A DNA stretch of 55,221 nt from assembly GCA_019323515.1 (NCBI GenBank), contig JAHWHG010000019.1, forward strand, positions 1 through 55,221, in the 5' to 3' direction. Below, in pieces: positions 32,457-40,629 of this stretch. Source of the DNA: Candidatus Woesearchaeota archaeon. GTDB lineage: Archaea; Nanobdellota; Nanobdellia; Woesearchaeales; JAHWHD01. The notes beneath the pieces are model-generated. The model was not told where the DNA came from. It saw only the letters and a list, made by a program, of their open reading frames with translations, and ran no database searches. The translations under genes were made by a program, and so were the position numbers. Numbering within the stretch: the first letter of the stretch is position 1; every line of letters starts with the position of its first letter.

Positions 32457-32501
32457 CTGTTATTCAGTTTGCTAAAGAAGTATACCAGTGCTGGGGGTTA
32501 G
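32457..32501 (+). pseudogene. Remnant of a second ABC-2 permease 3' end
   Basis: Three bases after the phosphotransferase stop a frame reads L-L-F-S-L-L-K-K-Y-T-S-A-G-G-stop, matching the true permease end L-L-W-G-A-A-M-K-N-Y-T-S-A-G-G-stop with one residue fewer. No start codon or upstream permease sequence accompanies it. It is best read as the leftover end of a diverged permease copy. Confidence 0.7.
32481..32500 (+). repeat. Direct repeat, right copy
   Basis: TATACCAGTGCTGGGGGTTA matches 31382-31401 at 19 of 20 bases and lies 1099 bp downstream. It is also the coding end of the permease remnant. Confidence 0.8.
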
Positions 32502-32860
32502 ATTAAGTTTCTGGATTCTTGTTCTAGCCGCATGTCCTCACCGAATTTATCGTATCCATATTTTTCATAAAGAGCTAATCTGTAGTCTGAGATTAATCTT
32601 CCATCTAGCTGTGTCTGGATAAGAATCCCATAGAAATCTTTGAGGAACAGGCATGCTGCATCTTCAGCAGGGCCGAAGCTATGGCGCGGACTGTGTTGGA
32701 CATCTTTCCATCTTGAGATTGCATCAATACAATAGTTCTTTAATGCACATCTTTCAGAAAGTGACAGCTTGCGAATTCCTGTGAAACTGTCTATGTTGTA
32801 GAGAGCTTTGCTGATCGTGAATTGAAGATCTGTAATATTGTTAAGATTGTAGCTTTTCAT
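32498..32860 (-). CDS. Protein of unknown function (120 aa)
   Basis: A soluble, probably helical protein with two Cys near residues 38-44 and a third at about 70 (D-A-A-C-L-F-L-K-D). The C-terminus is acidic (F-G-E-D-M-R-L-E-Q-E). No family is recognised. A TATA box lies about 30 nt upstream and no ribosome binding site is seen, so it is probably leaderless. Its last codons reach into the right-hand direct repeat, so its 3' end was shaped by that rearrangement. Confidence 0.7.
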   Translation of the reverse strand: MKSYNLNNITDLQFTISKALYNIDSFTGIRKLSLSERCALKNYCIDAISRWKDVQHSPRHSFGPAEDAACLFLKDFYGILIQTQLDGRLISDYRLALYEKYGYDKFGEDMRLEQESRNLI

Positions 32861-32882
32861 GATTTATATCATTTGATAGCAT

Positions 32883-32891
32883 CTTATAAAG
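32883..32891 (-). promoter_or_regulatory. TATA box, gene at 32860
   Basis: On the minus strand CTTTATAAG begins 31 nt before the ATG at 32860. Confidence 0.55.
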
Positions 32892-32942
32892 ATTATGTAT
32901 CTTACCATCTTTAATTAATTTTTAATCAATATATACACAAAG

Positions 32943-32950
32943 TTTATATA
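32943..32950 (+). promoter_or_regulatory. Probable TATA box of the small ORF at 32976
   Basis: TTTATATA starts 33 nt before the TTG at 32976, the spacing seen at other leaderless genes in the window. Confidence 0.4.
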
Positions 32951-32975
32951 TGTAAATATCCTTATAAATATTAAA

Positions 32976-33119
32976 TTGAGAATCAGGACTGGACACCTTG
33001 ATGAGGAAGATGAAGAGTTAGAGGAGGGTTATTCTGAAGACTTTAGAAATTATAGGGAAGAATACCCTGATGAGAAGATTAAGCGGAAGTATAACAGACT
33101 TCTTGGAGAACATTTCTGA
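32976..33119 (+). CDS. Small acidic protein (47 aa)
   Basis: A TTG-initiated frame of 47 codons: M-R-I-R-T-G-H-L-D, then an acidic run (E-E-D-E-E-L-E-E-G), then Y- and R-rich residues ending L-L-G-E-H-F. A TATA box stands at leaderless spacing and no other gene occupies this strand. The TTG start and short length keep confidence low. It might be a small regulator or antitoxin-like peptide, but nothing in the sequence proves this. Confidence 0.42.
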   Translation: MRIRTGHLDEEDEELEEGYSEDFRNYREEYPDEKIKRKYNRLLGEHF

Positions 33120-33383
33120 TTTTATGTTTGTTTCTTAATGCGTTTGCGGGTTCTATCGGAGGATTTCCGTCTCTTTATAAATAGAACCTTATAATTCTTA
33201 TATGTTATTAGGGTCATTTATATATAGTATGGTGACTATATTAATACTGTAAAAGAGGTAGAAGATGAAGATAAACCTGCATAAAATAAAAACATTCAAC
33301 AAACGGCAAGTGATATATTCTTCTCCTTAATGCTTTTACATAAATCGAGAAAATATCCAAAAATTTTTAAGGGGGTGTTGCCT
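33120..33383 (+). promoter_or_regulatory. Intergenic region with inverted repeat upstream of the Lrp-like gene
   Basis: GGTTCTAT (33149-33156) and ATAGAACC (33181-33188) form an 8-bp inverted repeat enclosing CGGA-GGATT-TCCG and a TATA-like TTTATAAATA. This could be a terminator-like RNA hairpin for the small ORF, or an operator covering a promoter for the Lrp-like regulator. The rest is AT-rich and holds one possible short leader peptide. Confidence 0.4.
33265..33330 (+). CDS. Possible 21-codon leader peptide
   Basis: AGAGGT is followed 5 nt later by ATG and a basic 21-residue frame (M-K-I-N-L-H-K-I-K-T-F-N-K-R ...) ending 53 nt before the regulator start. The ribosome binding site is good, but there is no comparative support. 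It might control translation of the regulator gene. Confidence 0.25.
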   Translation: MKINLHKIKTFNKRQVIYSSP

Positions 33384-33842
33384 ATGAATCCTAAAGATGG
33401 TTTGGTGCTGTCGCACCTCAGGTCGAATGCTAGGATATCACTAACAAAGATGTCTAAGCAAACGCAGATACCTGTTTCAACCTTGTTTGATAAACTAAAG
33501 AGGTTTGAGCAGGGGTTGATTAAGAAGTATGTGTCTTTGATAGATTTCCAACAGCTTGGATACAACACAAGAGCACAGATAGTTCTTAAGATCAATAAAG
33601 ACCAGAGAAAGGAGTGCAGAGAGTTTCTTACAAAACATTTAAATGTCAACTCAGTCTATAAGATAAACAATGGCTTTGATTTCATGGTCGACTGTGTATT
33701 TAAGAATATCAAGGACATGGAGGAGTTCATTGAAGCTATTGAGGATAAATTTGAGATTATTGAGCGTTATACATATTATGTTATTGATGAAATAAAAAAA
33801 GAGGAATTCTTAGCTAATCGTAACCTAGTTGGGTTGGTTTGA
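33384..33842 (+). CDS. Lrp/AsnC-like transcriptional regulator (152 aa)
   Basis: The start is ATG 33384, 6 nt after GGGGGTG; an upstream ATG would add 18 untypical residues. Residues about 3-55 form a winged helix-turn-helix like AsnC (L-S-H-L-R-S-N-A-R-I-S-L-T-K-M-S-K-Q-T, then I-P-V-S-T-L-F-D-K-L). The C-terminal half is a beta-alpha-beta domain like RAM (K-I-N-N-G-F-D-F-M-V-D-C-V-F-K). Lrp proteins form dimers or octamers and respond to small effectors. The stop shares its last base with the start of the giant PHP gene, which is probably its co-expressed partner or target. Confidence 0.85.
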   Translation: MNPKDGLVLSHLRSNARISLTKMSKQTQIPVSTLFDKLKRFEQGLIKKYVSLIDFQQLGYNTRAQIVLKINKDQRKECREFLTKHLNVNSVYKINNGFDFMVDCVFKNIKDMEEFIEAIEDKFEIIERYTYYVIDEIKKEEFLANRNLVGLV

Positions 33843-36800
33843 TGCATTCGCTAGAGAAAATTGTAGAAAACTTGTACTATGTAAGTTCTGAATATAGTAA
33901 TCTGATTGCTAAAGGAGTTCTTAAAGATTCGAGCTTTGTCAAGGTTGCGAATAATCGTCTTATGAGGTTTGAACAGAAGAAGCAGGTTGACGCAGATGAA
34001 TTGAAAGTTTTATTGGCCAGGCTTGCAGGTGAGCTACATGGGTATTATTCCAGAGAAGCTGATAGAGCATTTCTTGAAGAGAGAAAGTCAAAAGAGATTA
34101 GCAATCTGTATGTTCTTGCTCTTTCGATGGAGAATTTAACTGAGACCTCCAAAAGTGAAACCTGGTTTAGTCTTATCACTGACTGGCTGAAAAGTTTTAT
34201 CTACAAAGGTCCTGAGTATCTTGAAGTATTCTTGAAGGATATTGACAAAGCGCACCTACCCCTTTATGAAAAGATTGAAGAAAAGCAGTTAAGGAGTGTA
34301 AAGCAGAGATTTTATAATTATTTCTCAGGTCTTAAGAATGTCCGAAGGATGACCCTTGATGACAGGGTTGTGATAGAGGATGATGGACAAAAGGTTGTAC
34401 CTTCAATTGATAACATCAACACAATATTAGATAAAATCAATTATGAACTTAACTGGGTCAAGGAGAAAGTTATTGATGTAGGGCTTGAGAAAGATTTTAT
34501 GCTTGACATTGACCCGGATCTTATCATGTTTGAATACCCTGAAAGATTTCTGGCTTCATACCTTACAAGGTTTCATTTTCATTATCGTTCTAAAGCAGAC
34601 GTTGGATTTTTTGCAAGCGTGTTCAGGCTTCTTCCAATCCTTAAGACAAGGTTCAGTGCATTGGATGGTATTCAGATTGGTGGTAAAAGATATCTTAACC
34701 ATCAGCTACAGCATAATCTCAATGAAACAAGTGCTATGATTGCTGCGCTAGAAGGATTATCAAAGGTTACTAAGGTTTTGAAAGGAAGCAGAAGGCCAAG
34801 GAAAAGGAAAAGCTTTAGGCATACAAAGAGATTGTTATCCCTAGGTCCTGATACGAGGGCGATTGAATATCGAAGGTCTGAAGAACTTTATGCTCAAGGT
34901 AAAGACAAAGAGTCAGCTAGTGCAGAGATTTTTTATGTCAATGAAATCAGGGATGTTTACGAGGAAGCAGATTCCATAAGGGCCGATAATGTGCCTGCAA
35001 AGTTGAGAAAAGAATACCTTAAGTCAATAGAACAAGCGATTAAACATGTAATTAATGAAGCTGAGAGGGGGGTTGATGAATTTGAGGCCTTTAAGCATTA
35101 CATCCTTAGAGACATATCTTCAGAGGATTATTACATGGAATTTTTTCCAAAGCGTGCTTTGAAGTCAAGCAATGAAGTAATTAAGATGTTTGTAAATTCT
35201 TCCAAGGCTTTGATTTCTAGGTTGCGTGAGCTTGGTGACGAAAATATACTTGACGGGAATAACATAGTAAAAATCTATAGATTGCGAGAGATTGCTTGCA
35301 GTAAGGTTGCTGCTGTTGAGGCGAGCTGGCTTAAATTCCCTGAAATTACCACAGATACAGGAGGGATTATGAAAACTCCTCAAAGGCTCTACTCTTTTGA
35401 TATTAAAGTAGAACGCGATAATACCTTAAGTGAAAATTCAGCGAATGTCACAGACATGATTTTTGGGCCGAGACTTGATGAGTTCCTGGATTATATCAAT
35501 CAATGCATAGAAGGTGGCTCAGTTCACTCTGAGGAGCTATGTGAGCTGAAGAGTAGTCTTATAATGAGATGTGTCAAAGACCTTGCGTTCTTCCAGTCTA
35601 ATGCTACATCACAACAGAAAGATGCACTCTGTGACATTGACCTCTCAGAGAAGATTGTTAAGTCATATCAAACTTTAGGTAAGGCTTATAATATGCCGCT
35701 TTCTGATAACTTAAGGCAATTATTGTCTGATATTGGGTCATTGCTTGCGCGGACAAAGGATGTATTTTTCAGGGATGGAAATCTTAGAAATTACAGTATC
35801 TCATTCAGAAGGTTGTCTAGGTATCTGCAAGATGCACATGGAATTGCACTTAATGCAGACGCTGATTATATTAAAGGTTTTGACAGATTTAGTGATGAGC
35901 TTTTTTCAAAGCTTGCTGAGAACAATATGCCTTTCACTGATATATGTCAGTTCCTGTACAATTATGACTTTGAAAAAGCTTATAGGAACACCTTTGTTGT
36001 TGATGATCTTGTTGCTATCACTGAGTCTCCCCAGACATGTGCCATGCAAGATGATTGGGATGAGGAGTTGGTATTAAGGAGACAGGAATATTTTATCCAT
36101 TCAAAAATCAATGAAGCCCGTGCACTCTACAAACGCAAGGCAAGAGCTAACCCTGAGTCCTATGATGACTTGGACCAGAAAATTAATGATATCACTAAAG
36201 AAATCTGCGGACAGTTCAAGGAGTCAGGCGATACTTCATTTGCCCAGAATTTGAGGTATAGGATTAAATTGACCAAAGCTTTTGGTTCGTTCTATAGGCA
36301 CTCCAGATATTTCAAGCATTATTGGGAAGGAGAGTTAGGTGACCAGGAGGATAAGAGGAACCTAAATCACCATCTTGACTTTTTGTTTAAGTCGGTTTAT
36401 GAAATGCTTCTTACTTGTGAGCAAAACTTTTTTGAAATGGGTAATAAAGCAGAGCATGTCAAGAAGATCCCTCGAAACCAAAGAGGGTTAATCTATGGAA
36501 TTAATAAGATAAGAAAGAATGAGAAAGGTTTTAAGGAACTTATAGAGTTTTTGGAGAAACTTAAGTTAGGTGTAACTGGGAATCCTGCTGATGGAGACTT
36601 AACTTTAATACATGAATTTTTTTCAAGGAGAGATGATAAAGTTGACTTCCACCTACATTCAACCCGCGACGGACAGTATCAACCAGAAGAGGTAGCATTC
36701 CATTGCTCTAAAAAGAAGAAACGTAATGATTATTCATTACAGATGCTATCTATAACTGACCATAATAAGCTGCCTGAGTATGATCAAAGGAAACTGGAGC

Positions 36801-37657
36801 GAAGGTATAAACTAGGTGTGTTACCAGGAATTGAGATAACCTGTAAACATGCAAACCCCTCATTAGACCCTGATGATGAAGAAAAAAGAACTCATATCAT
36901 TGGTTATAACATAGACCTAAGTAAAGGTCCTATAGAATTTATTAATTATCTGGTTGAGTTTAATGAAGCAAAGGTTAAGCAGACGATTAGGCTATGTGAG
37001 CAAACATATGATAAAGAACAGCAAATCTGTCTAAAGAAAAGAAATAAAAGAATACCAATAACCTTTACTTATGAAGATTTAGAAAAGTTTGCCAATGATA
37101 AAGACATAATACTATGGGGTGAGGTTGGTGCTTATCTTGCTGATGTGATAAATAAGCATGCACGTGTTAATCTACTGAACATGGTATCAGCTTATAAGAT
37201 ATTTCTTGCAGGAGACACTGTGCATTATGATGCAGTCAAGGATAAGTTAGATAAGTATGTTGATTTTGAACCTGGTAAGAAGTACTGGAGGTCAAGTTGC
37301 GAGAAAGAATCAATCCATACTGAATTAGCAATAGCGCATATCCATACAATGGGTGGTATTGCTGTGTTAGCACATCCAGGTGAAAGTGGCCTTAGAGAGA
37401 GGGAAATAGCTTCATTGAAAGGGTATAAATTAGATGGTATTGAGGTTTTCTGCACTAAACATGACCCGAGTGATATTAACTATTACCTATTTCTTGCACG
37501 TAAGTATGGGCTTCTTGTGACTGGTGGTAGTGATTGGCATGGGTTTAAGTATACTCCGAACAGATTGCCAGGGATGTATGGTACTACAAAAAGAAAACCT
37601 ATGAAAAGGTACATGTTCTATGATTTTATTGAGAGAGTCAATAGTGCAAACCTGTGA
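33842..37657 (+). CDS. Giant protein with C-terminal PHP phosphoesterase domain (1271 aa)
   Basis: ATG 33842 overlaps the regulator stop by one base. Residues 1 to about 925 have no recognisable domain and look largely helical, with no signal peptide or clear membrane segment. From about 930 a PHP domain is complete: D-F-H-L-H-S-T-R-D-G, I-T-D-H-N, G-I-E-I-T, A-H-I-H-T-M-G-G-I-A-V-L-A-H-P-G, V-F-C-T-K-H and G-S-D-W-H-G. PHP enzymes use two or three metals to hydrolyse phosphoesters, including nucleic acid 3' ends and histidinol phosphate. The histidine-biosynthesis role is unlikely, given the large N-terminus and isolated context. Size and architecture are unusual. Confidence 0.88.
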   Translation: MHSLEKIVENLYYVSSEYSNLIAKGVLKDSSFVKVANNRLMRFEQKKQVDADELKVLLARLAGELHGYYSREADRAFLEERKSKEISNLYVLALSMENLTETSKSETWFSLITDWLKSFIYKGPEYLEVFLKDIDKAHLPLYEKIEEKQLRSVKQRFYNYFSGLKNVRRMTLDDRVVIEDDGQKVVPSIDNINTILDKINYELNWVKEKVIDVGLEKDFMLDIDPDLIMFEYPERFLASYLTRFHFHYRSKADVGFFASVFRLLPILKTRFSALDGIQIGGKRYLNHQLQHNLNETSAMIAALEGLSKVTKVLKGSRRPRKRKSFRHTKRLLSLGPDTRAIEYRRSEELYAQGKDKESASAEIFYVNEIRDVYEEADSIRADNVPAKLRKEYLKSIEQAIKHVINEAERGVDEFEAFKHYILRDISSEDYYMEFFPKRALKSSNEVIKMFVNSSKALISRLRELGDENILDGNNIVKIYRLREIACSKVAAVEASWLKFPEITTDTGGIMKTPQRLYSFDIKVERDNTLSENSANVTDMIFGPRLDEFLDYINQCIEGGSVHSEELCELKSSLIMRCVKDLAFFQSNATSQQKDALCDIDLSEKIVKSYQTLGKAYNMPLSDNLRQLLSDIGSLLARTKDVFFRDGNLRNYSISFRRLSRYLQDAHGIALNADADYIKGFDRFSDELFSKLAENNMPFTDICQFLYNYDFEKAYRNTFVVDDLVAITESPQTCAMQDDWDEELVLRRQEYFIHSKINEARALYKRKARANPESYDDLDQKINDITKEICGQFKESGDTSFAQNLRYRIKLTKAFGSFYRHSRYFKHYWEGELGDQEDKRNLNHHLDFLFKSVYEMLLTCEQNFFEMGNKAEHVKKIPRNQRGLIYGINKIRKNEKGFKELIEFLEKLKLGVTGNPADGDLTLIHEFFSRRDDKVDFHLHSTRDGQYQPEEVAFHCSKKKKRNDYSLQMLSITDHNKLPEYDQRKLERRYKLGVLPGIEITCKHANPSLDPDDEEKRTHIIGYNIDLSKGPIEFINYLVEFNEAKVKQTIRLCEQTYDKEQQICLKKRNKRIPITFTYEDLEKFANDKDIILWGEVGAYLADVINKHARVNLLNMVSAYKIFLAGDTVHYDAVKDKLDKYVDFEPGKKYWRSSCEKESIHTELAIAHIHTMGGIAVLAHPGESGLREREIASLKGYKLDGIEVFCTKHDPSDINYYLFLARKYGLLVTGGSDWHGFKYTPNRLPGMYGTTKRKPMKRYMFYDFIERVNSANL

Positions 37658-38549
37658 TAGAACCCCAAGTCTCGTTAACGCGCTGGGTTATTGTGAAAAG
37701 ATATGTTGATAGAGTTCTTTCTTCAGGTGAGCAGAGTTTAAGATGTTTATGGAGGTCACGCTTGAGTTCTTTTCCCTGGTGCATAAGGGTTGTGAGTTGT
37801 TTGTAATTATATTTATAGAATAGATGGTACATGCCTTCAATATGACAGTTTACACGTTCCATAATGTCGAGGCTTTCTTTGCTAAGCTTTAGTTCTGAGG
37901 AACTGTAATACTTGCAGATTTCCCTGAAATCGTCGCAGATATTTTCAAGTATCCATGTGATCACATAAGTGAATGAAACCCTTATGTCTTTGCTAAGGCG
38001 TTTGTGAAGTATCCGGTGATAAAAGTTTGTGAGTTTGTTGTTTGTCTCTTCTAATGTTAGAAGTTCCTGTAGCTTGTAGGAAGTGTTTCTCTTAAAGTTT
38101 TGAAGGGTCTCTTTTGCAAGTGATAATGTGATAAGAAAGTTTCTTCTTAAGATATTGTCAATCTCTACCTCATAACCAGATGAGATGTTCTTTATCAGGA
38201 TATTTTTTGGGGTGTGCTCAATGATTTCATAGCCAATCAGTAATGAGTTGACTGTGTTCTGGATTGTCCTGACACTCTCAGAATCACCAAAACGGACATT
38301 GACAACATCATAGCCTGACTTATGAAGAATTCCGAGTATGCTTTTTACAAGGCTTGCATCTAGGCTTGTGACATCAATGTCAATCTTTTTATCAAGTACT
38401 GGGTCTTTTCTCGTCCTTATAACAAGTTCATGCTCCAACTCTTCAAGTTCAAGCTCGTCGCCTTTTTCAATAGAATACTGTTTAACCCATTTGTTTGGCA
38501 GAGAAACAACCAGGGTCTTTTTGGCTAGCTGTATAACAGATCTTTTCAT
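37638..38549 (-). CDS. AbrB-like/PhoU-like regulatory protein (303 aa)
   Basis: The start is ATG 38549, 6 nt after GTGGGGA. Residues 1-48 form an AbrB/SpoVT-like strand-swapped DNA-binding domain (I-Q-L-A-K-K-T-L-V-V-S-L-P-N-K-W, I-E-K-G-D-E-L). The rest (about 85-300) is helical in the PhoU pattern. Such archaeal proteins are linked to phosphate uptake control, but no phosphate transporter is in the window. The 3' end overlaps the PHP gene by 20 bp, convergent, so antisense interference is possible. Confidence 0.85.
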   Translation of the reverse strand: MKRSVIQLAKKTLVVSLPNKWVKQYSIEKGDELELEELEHELVIRTRKDPVLDKKIDIDVTSLDASLVKSILGILHKSGYDVVNVRFGDSESVRTIQNTVNSLLIGYEIIEHTPKNILIKNISSGYEVEIDNILRRNFLITLSLAKETLQNFKRNTSYKLQELLTLEETNNKLTNFYHRILHKRLSKDIRVSFTYVITWILENICDDFREICKYYSSSELKLSKESLDIMERVNCHIEGMYHLFYKYNYKQLTTLMHQGKELKRDLHKHLKLCSPEERTLSTYLFTITQRVNETWGSITGLHY

Positions 38550-38622
38550 ATATTCCCCACAGATATAAGTATAGTATGCCTGATATATAAATATTTCTAT
38601 ATTTCTTATATTTCTTATAATT

Positions 38623-39423
38623 CTAGTTGCATATAATTCTAGAGCCATTAAGCTCTGGGTCTAATTTTAAAGCAGAGAATTTGAGGTTTTTTGCTTTTTC
38701 ACAGAATTCTTCTAGTTCCAGATTGTATTCAGCTGCAAACACAGCTTTTCCTTGATTTATAAATGGGAGGTATTGGTTGCATTCATTATATTCAAAACAT
38801 TCCTCAACTATTGCAAAATCAAAATGGTTTAGAAGATCAGTTACTTGTTCAGGGTTATTCTTTAGAGCTATCTTTAGGTTTCTTTTATGCGCTTGTTCTG
38901 AGAGCCAGATGTTGTAGTTGAGTTGGTCTTGATAAGTTATTGGAAATCCTGTGTCTTGTGTGTATGAATCAATGTTATCTGGTTCAACTGCATCACAGTT
39001 TTTTGTTCTTGCAAGGTCTAATCTGTTTTCCATGATCTCTTTTACTTTATTGTTAGTTATGTCAAGCCATGTTTCACCTTCCCAGTCTTCTAAAGGTTTG
39101 CCTAGTGCTCTTTGCGGGAAAAGTTCTGAGTCAGGTCTCCAGTCTTCATATGTGCCAGCGCTGAAGTAGCAGATTACTTTTATGCCCTTGTCATGGAGTT
39201 CCTGGATTGTTTTAGGTGAAGTGTCGAAAAGGTCAATGTCATAGACATCTACATTGTATTCTTTTAGGTCTTCTTGAAGCTGCCAGTGCCATGAAGTGCC
39301 AGGAGTAAAGTAATTGGGTTCAGAAGGTTCTACTGAAGGTTCTATTTTGGGAAGCATCTCAGGTTCTATAGAAGTCTGACATGCGATAAGCAGGATACAG
39401 AATAGGACAAGTATCTTTTTCAT
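38623..39423 (-). CDS. GH114-family glycoside hydrolase-like lipoprotein (266 aa)
   Basis: The N-terminus M-K-K-I-L-V-L-F-C-I-L-L-I-A-C is a lipoprotein signal with Cys at 15. The body follows the GH114 / TM1410 pattern: W-H-W-Q-L-Q, V-Y-D-I-D-L-F-D-T, V-I-C-Y-F-S-A-G, Y-E-D-W-R-P-D, W-L-D-I-T, A-V-E-P-D-N-I-D, A-L-K-N-N, E-E-C-F-E-Y. Characterised members cleave alpha-1,4-polygalactosamine, so a surface-anchored exopolysaccharide hydrolase is plausible. The Glu and Asp in E-P-D-N are candidate catalytic residues. It is probably of bacterial origin. Confidence 0.9.
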   Translation of the reverse strand: MKKILVLFCILLIACQTSIEPEMLPKIEPSVEPSEPNYFTPGTSWHWQLQEDLKEYNVDVYDIDLFDTSPKTIQELHDKGIKVICYFSAGTYEDWRPDSELFPQRALGKPLEDWEGETWLDITNNKVKEIMENRLDLARTKNCDAVEPDNIDSYTQDTGFPITYQDQLNYNIWLSEQAHKRNLKIALKNNPEQVTDLLNHFDFAIVEECFEYNECNQYLPFINQGKAVFAAEYNLELEEFCEKAKNLKFSALKLDPELNGSRIICN

Positions 39424-39445
39424 GTAACTTTGTTAAGCTTTTACA

Positions 39446-39454
39446 GATATAAAG
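39446..39454 (-). promoter_or_regulatory. TATA box of the GH114 gene
   Basis: On the minus strand CTTTATATC begins 31 nt before the ATG at 39423; no Shine-Dalgarno sequence is seen. Confidence 0.5.
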
Positions 39455-39482
39455 ATTGTGAATATTCAAGAGTATAAATCTA

Positions 39483-39490
39483 TTTAAATA
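39483..39490 (+). promoter_or_regulatory. TATA box, gene at 39512
   Basis: TTTAAATA starts 29 nt before the ATG; leaderless transcript likely. Confidence 0.55.
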
Positions 39491-39511
39491 GGGTTCGAGT
39501 TTTTTGAGAAT

Positions 39512-39811
39512 ATGACAGCTCCAAAATGGTGTTCAGCCTTGAAATATGTTAATGTGGATAAAAGCAGGGATGATATTGAAACTATAGTGAAATTAAGTGA
39601 CGAAGAGTGGAACAAGTGGTATGAATCTAAAAGGAATGCGATTGATCTTGGTCGGAGTTATTTTCGGATGCTTGGAGATATTCCAATTGTCGATTCTGTT
39701 ACAAAGACAACATTAGCAGGAGATTCCTATATTAAAGATTTTATGAAACTGCTTGACAGGGCTGAAGAGAACCTTGAGAAATTGAGGGCTTATAGAGAGA
39801 GTAAGCTTTAA
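39512..39811 (+). CDS. Protein of unknown function (99 aa)
   Basis: Short soluble protein, predicted helical, with L-S-D-E-E-W-N-K-W-Y in the middle and a charged C-terminal helix (L-D-R-A-E-E-N-L-E-K-L-R-A-Y). One Cys lies at residue 7. No motif of a known family is recognised. It has its own TATA box and is followed by another separately promoted gene. Confidence 0.72.
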   Translation: MTAPKWCSALKYVNVDKSRDDIETIVKLSDEEWNKWYESKRNAIDLGRSYFRMLGDIPIVDSVTKTTLAGDSYIKDFMKLLDRAEENLEKLRAYRESKL

Positions 39812-39815
39812 ATAC
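39807..39815 (+). promoter_or_regulatory. TATA box, gene at 39837
   Basis: TTTAAATAC starts 30 nt before the ATG and overlaps the upstream stop codon. Confidence 0.55.
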
Positions 39816-39836
39816 AGCTGTTTTTAGTTTTCTTTT

Positions 39837-40313
39837 ATGAGATTTAAGTGTAACAAGAAAGAAGGATGCCTGAGATGCACAGAGTGCTGTCATTTCAGGG
39901 AGAAAGCTTTTCTTTCTGATGAAGAGGACCTTGCTTTAAGGAAGCAGATGTGGGATTCTAAAGGTGTACTTTATGTTTATCCATTTCATAGGTATACTAT
40001 TTCTCTTAGCAACTCTGAGAAAGAAAGGCTTGAGAGATTAGGTAGAGAGAAAAAGGTTGAGATTAAGTTTATACCTAAGAAAATCATGTTGGATGAAGAG
40101 ATGAAGCCTGTTGTGCTTGACTGGTGCGTTGATGCTGATGTGTGTCCTTTTTTAGTTGGTGATTCTTGTAGTATTTATTCTGACAGGCCTGAAGTCTGCA
40201 AGACGTTTCCAAAAGATTTCATGCCAAAGGTTGATGTTGAGATTGTTATGCATCCTGGTTTGGGTTTTGAGGAGGCGTTAGAAATAACTGAGTCTATTCT
40301 TATTATGTGTTAA
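39837..40313 (+). CDS. YkgJ-like Cys-cluster protein (158 aa)
   Basis: Cys residues are arranged as in the YkgJ/UPF0153 group: C-L-R-C-T-E-C-C-H-F near the N-terminus, C-P-F-L-V-G-D-S-C-S-I-Y in the middle and R-P-E-V-C-K-T-F-P later. The family is thought to bind a metal or Fe-S centre; its substrate is unsettled. Length is usual. The gene has its own TATA box and is probably leaderless. Confidence 0.9.
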   Translation: MRFKCNKKEGCLRCTECCHFREKAFLSDEEDLALRKQMWDSKGVLYVYPFHRYTISLSNSEKERLERLGREKKVEIKFIPKKIMLDEEMKPVVLDWCVDADVCPFLVGDSCSIYSDRPEVCKTFPKDFMPKVDVEIVMHPGLGFEEALEITESILIMC

Positions 40314-40389
40314 AATTAATCATTGCTATGACAAAAAACTTATATACCTCACAACTATGGTTAACAATACATCAAAAGGAGGTGTAAAC

Positions 40390-40557
40390 ATGAAAACTTG
40401 GGCGCTTGTGCTTGGGATTATTATTGGTTTAGCAGGATTGTTGTTCTTGATACCTGGATTTTATTTTAATCTGTTCGGATTAAACCTGCCGCAGTATGTG
40501 GTTGCAATAATCTTAATAGCTGTTGGAGCATTTTTGATATATTTCTCTAAGAAATAG
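40390..40557 (+). CDS. Two-helix small membrane protein (55 aa)
   Basis: The start is ATG 40390, preceded by a near-perfect GGAGGTG at 6-nt spacing; an upstream ATG at 40357 gives a polar extension that would bury this site. Two hydrophobic helices (about 4-20 and 31-50) flank a short loop (F-Y-F-N-L-F-G-L-N-L-P), and the end is basic (Y-F-S-K-K). Function unknown. Confidence 0.78.
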   Translation: MKTWALVLGIIIGLAGLLFLIPGFYFNLFGLNLPQYVVAIILIAVGAFLIYFSKK

Positions 40558-40558
40558 A

Positions 40559-40575
40559 TTTATTTTTCCTTTTTT
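40559..40575 (+). terminator. T-rich tract after the small membrane gene
   Basis: TTTATTTTTCCTTTTTT begins one base after the stop, with no stem; compatible with archaeal T-tract termination. Confidence 0.35.
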
Positions 40576-40629
40576 ATATAGCCAAGACCGATTGAGTCCT
40601 GCGCTATAATTCACTCACTCTTTCTTTAA

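Noticed and set aside
31382..32500. The direct repeats as ends of an insertion sequence
   Set aside because: There is no transposase between them, no terminal inverted repeats, and the repeat is explained as homologous permease coding sequence.
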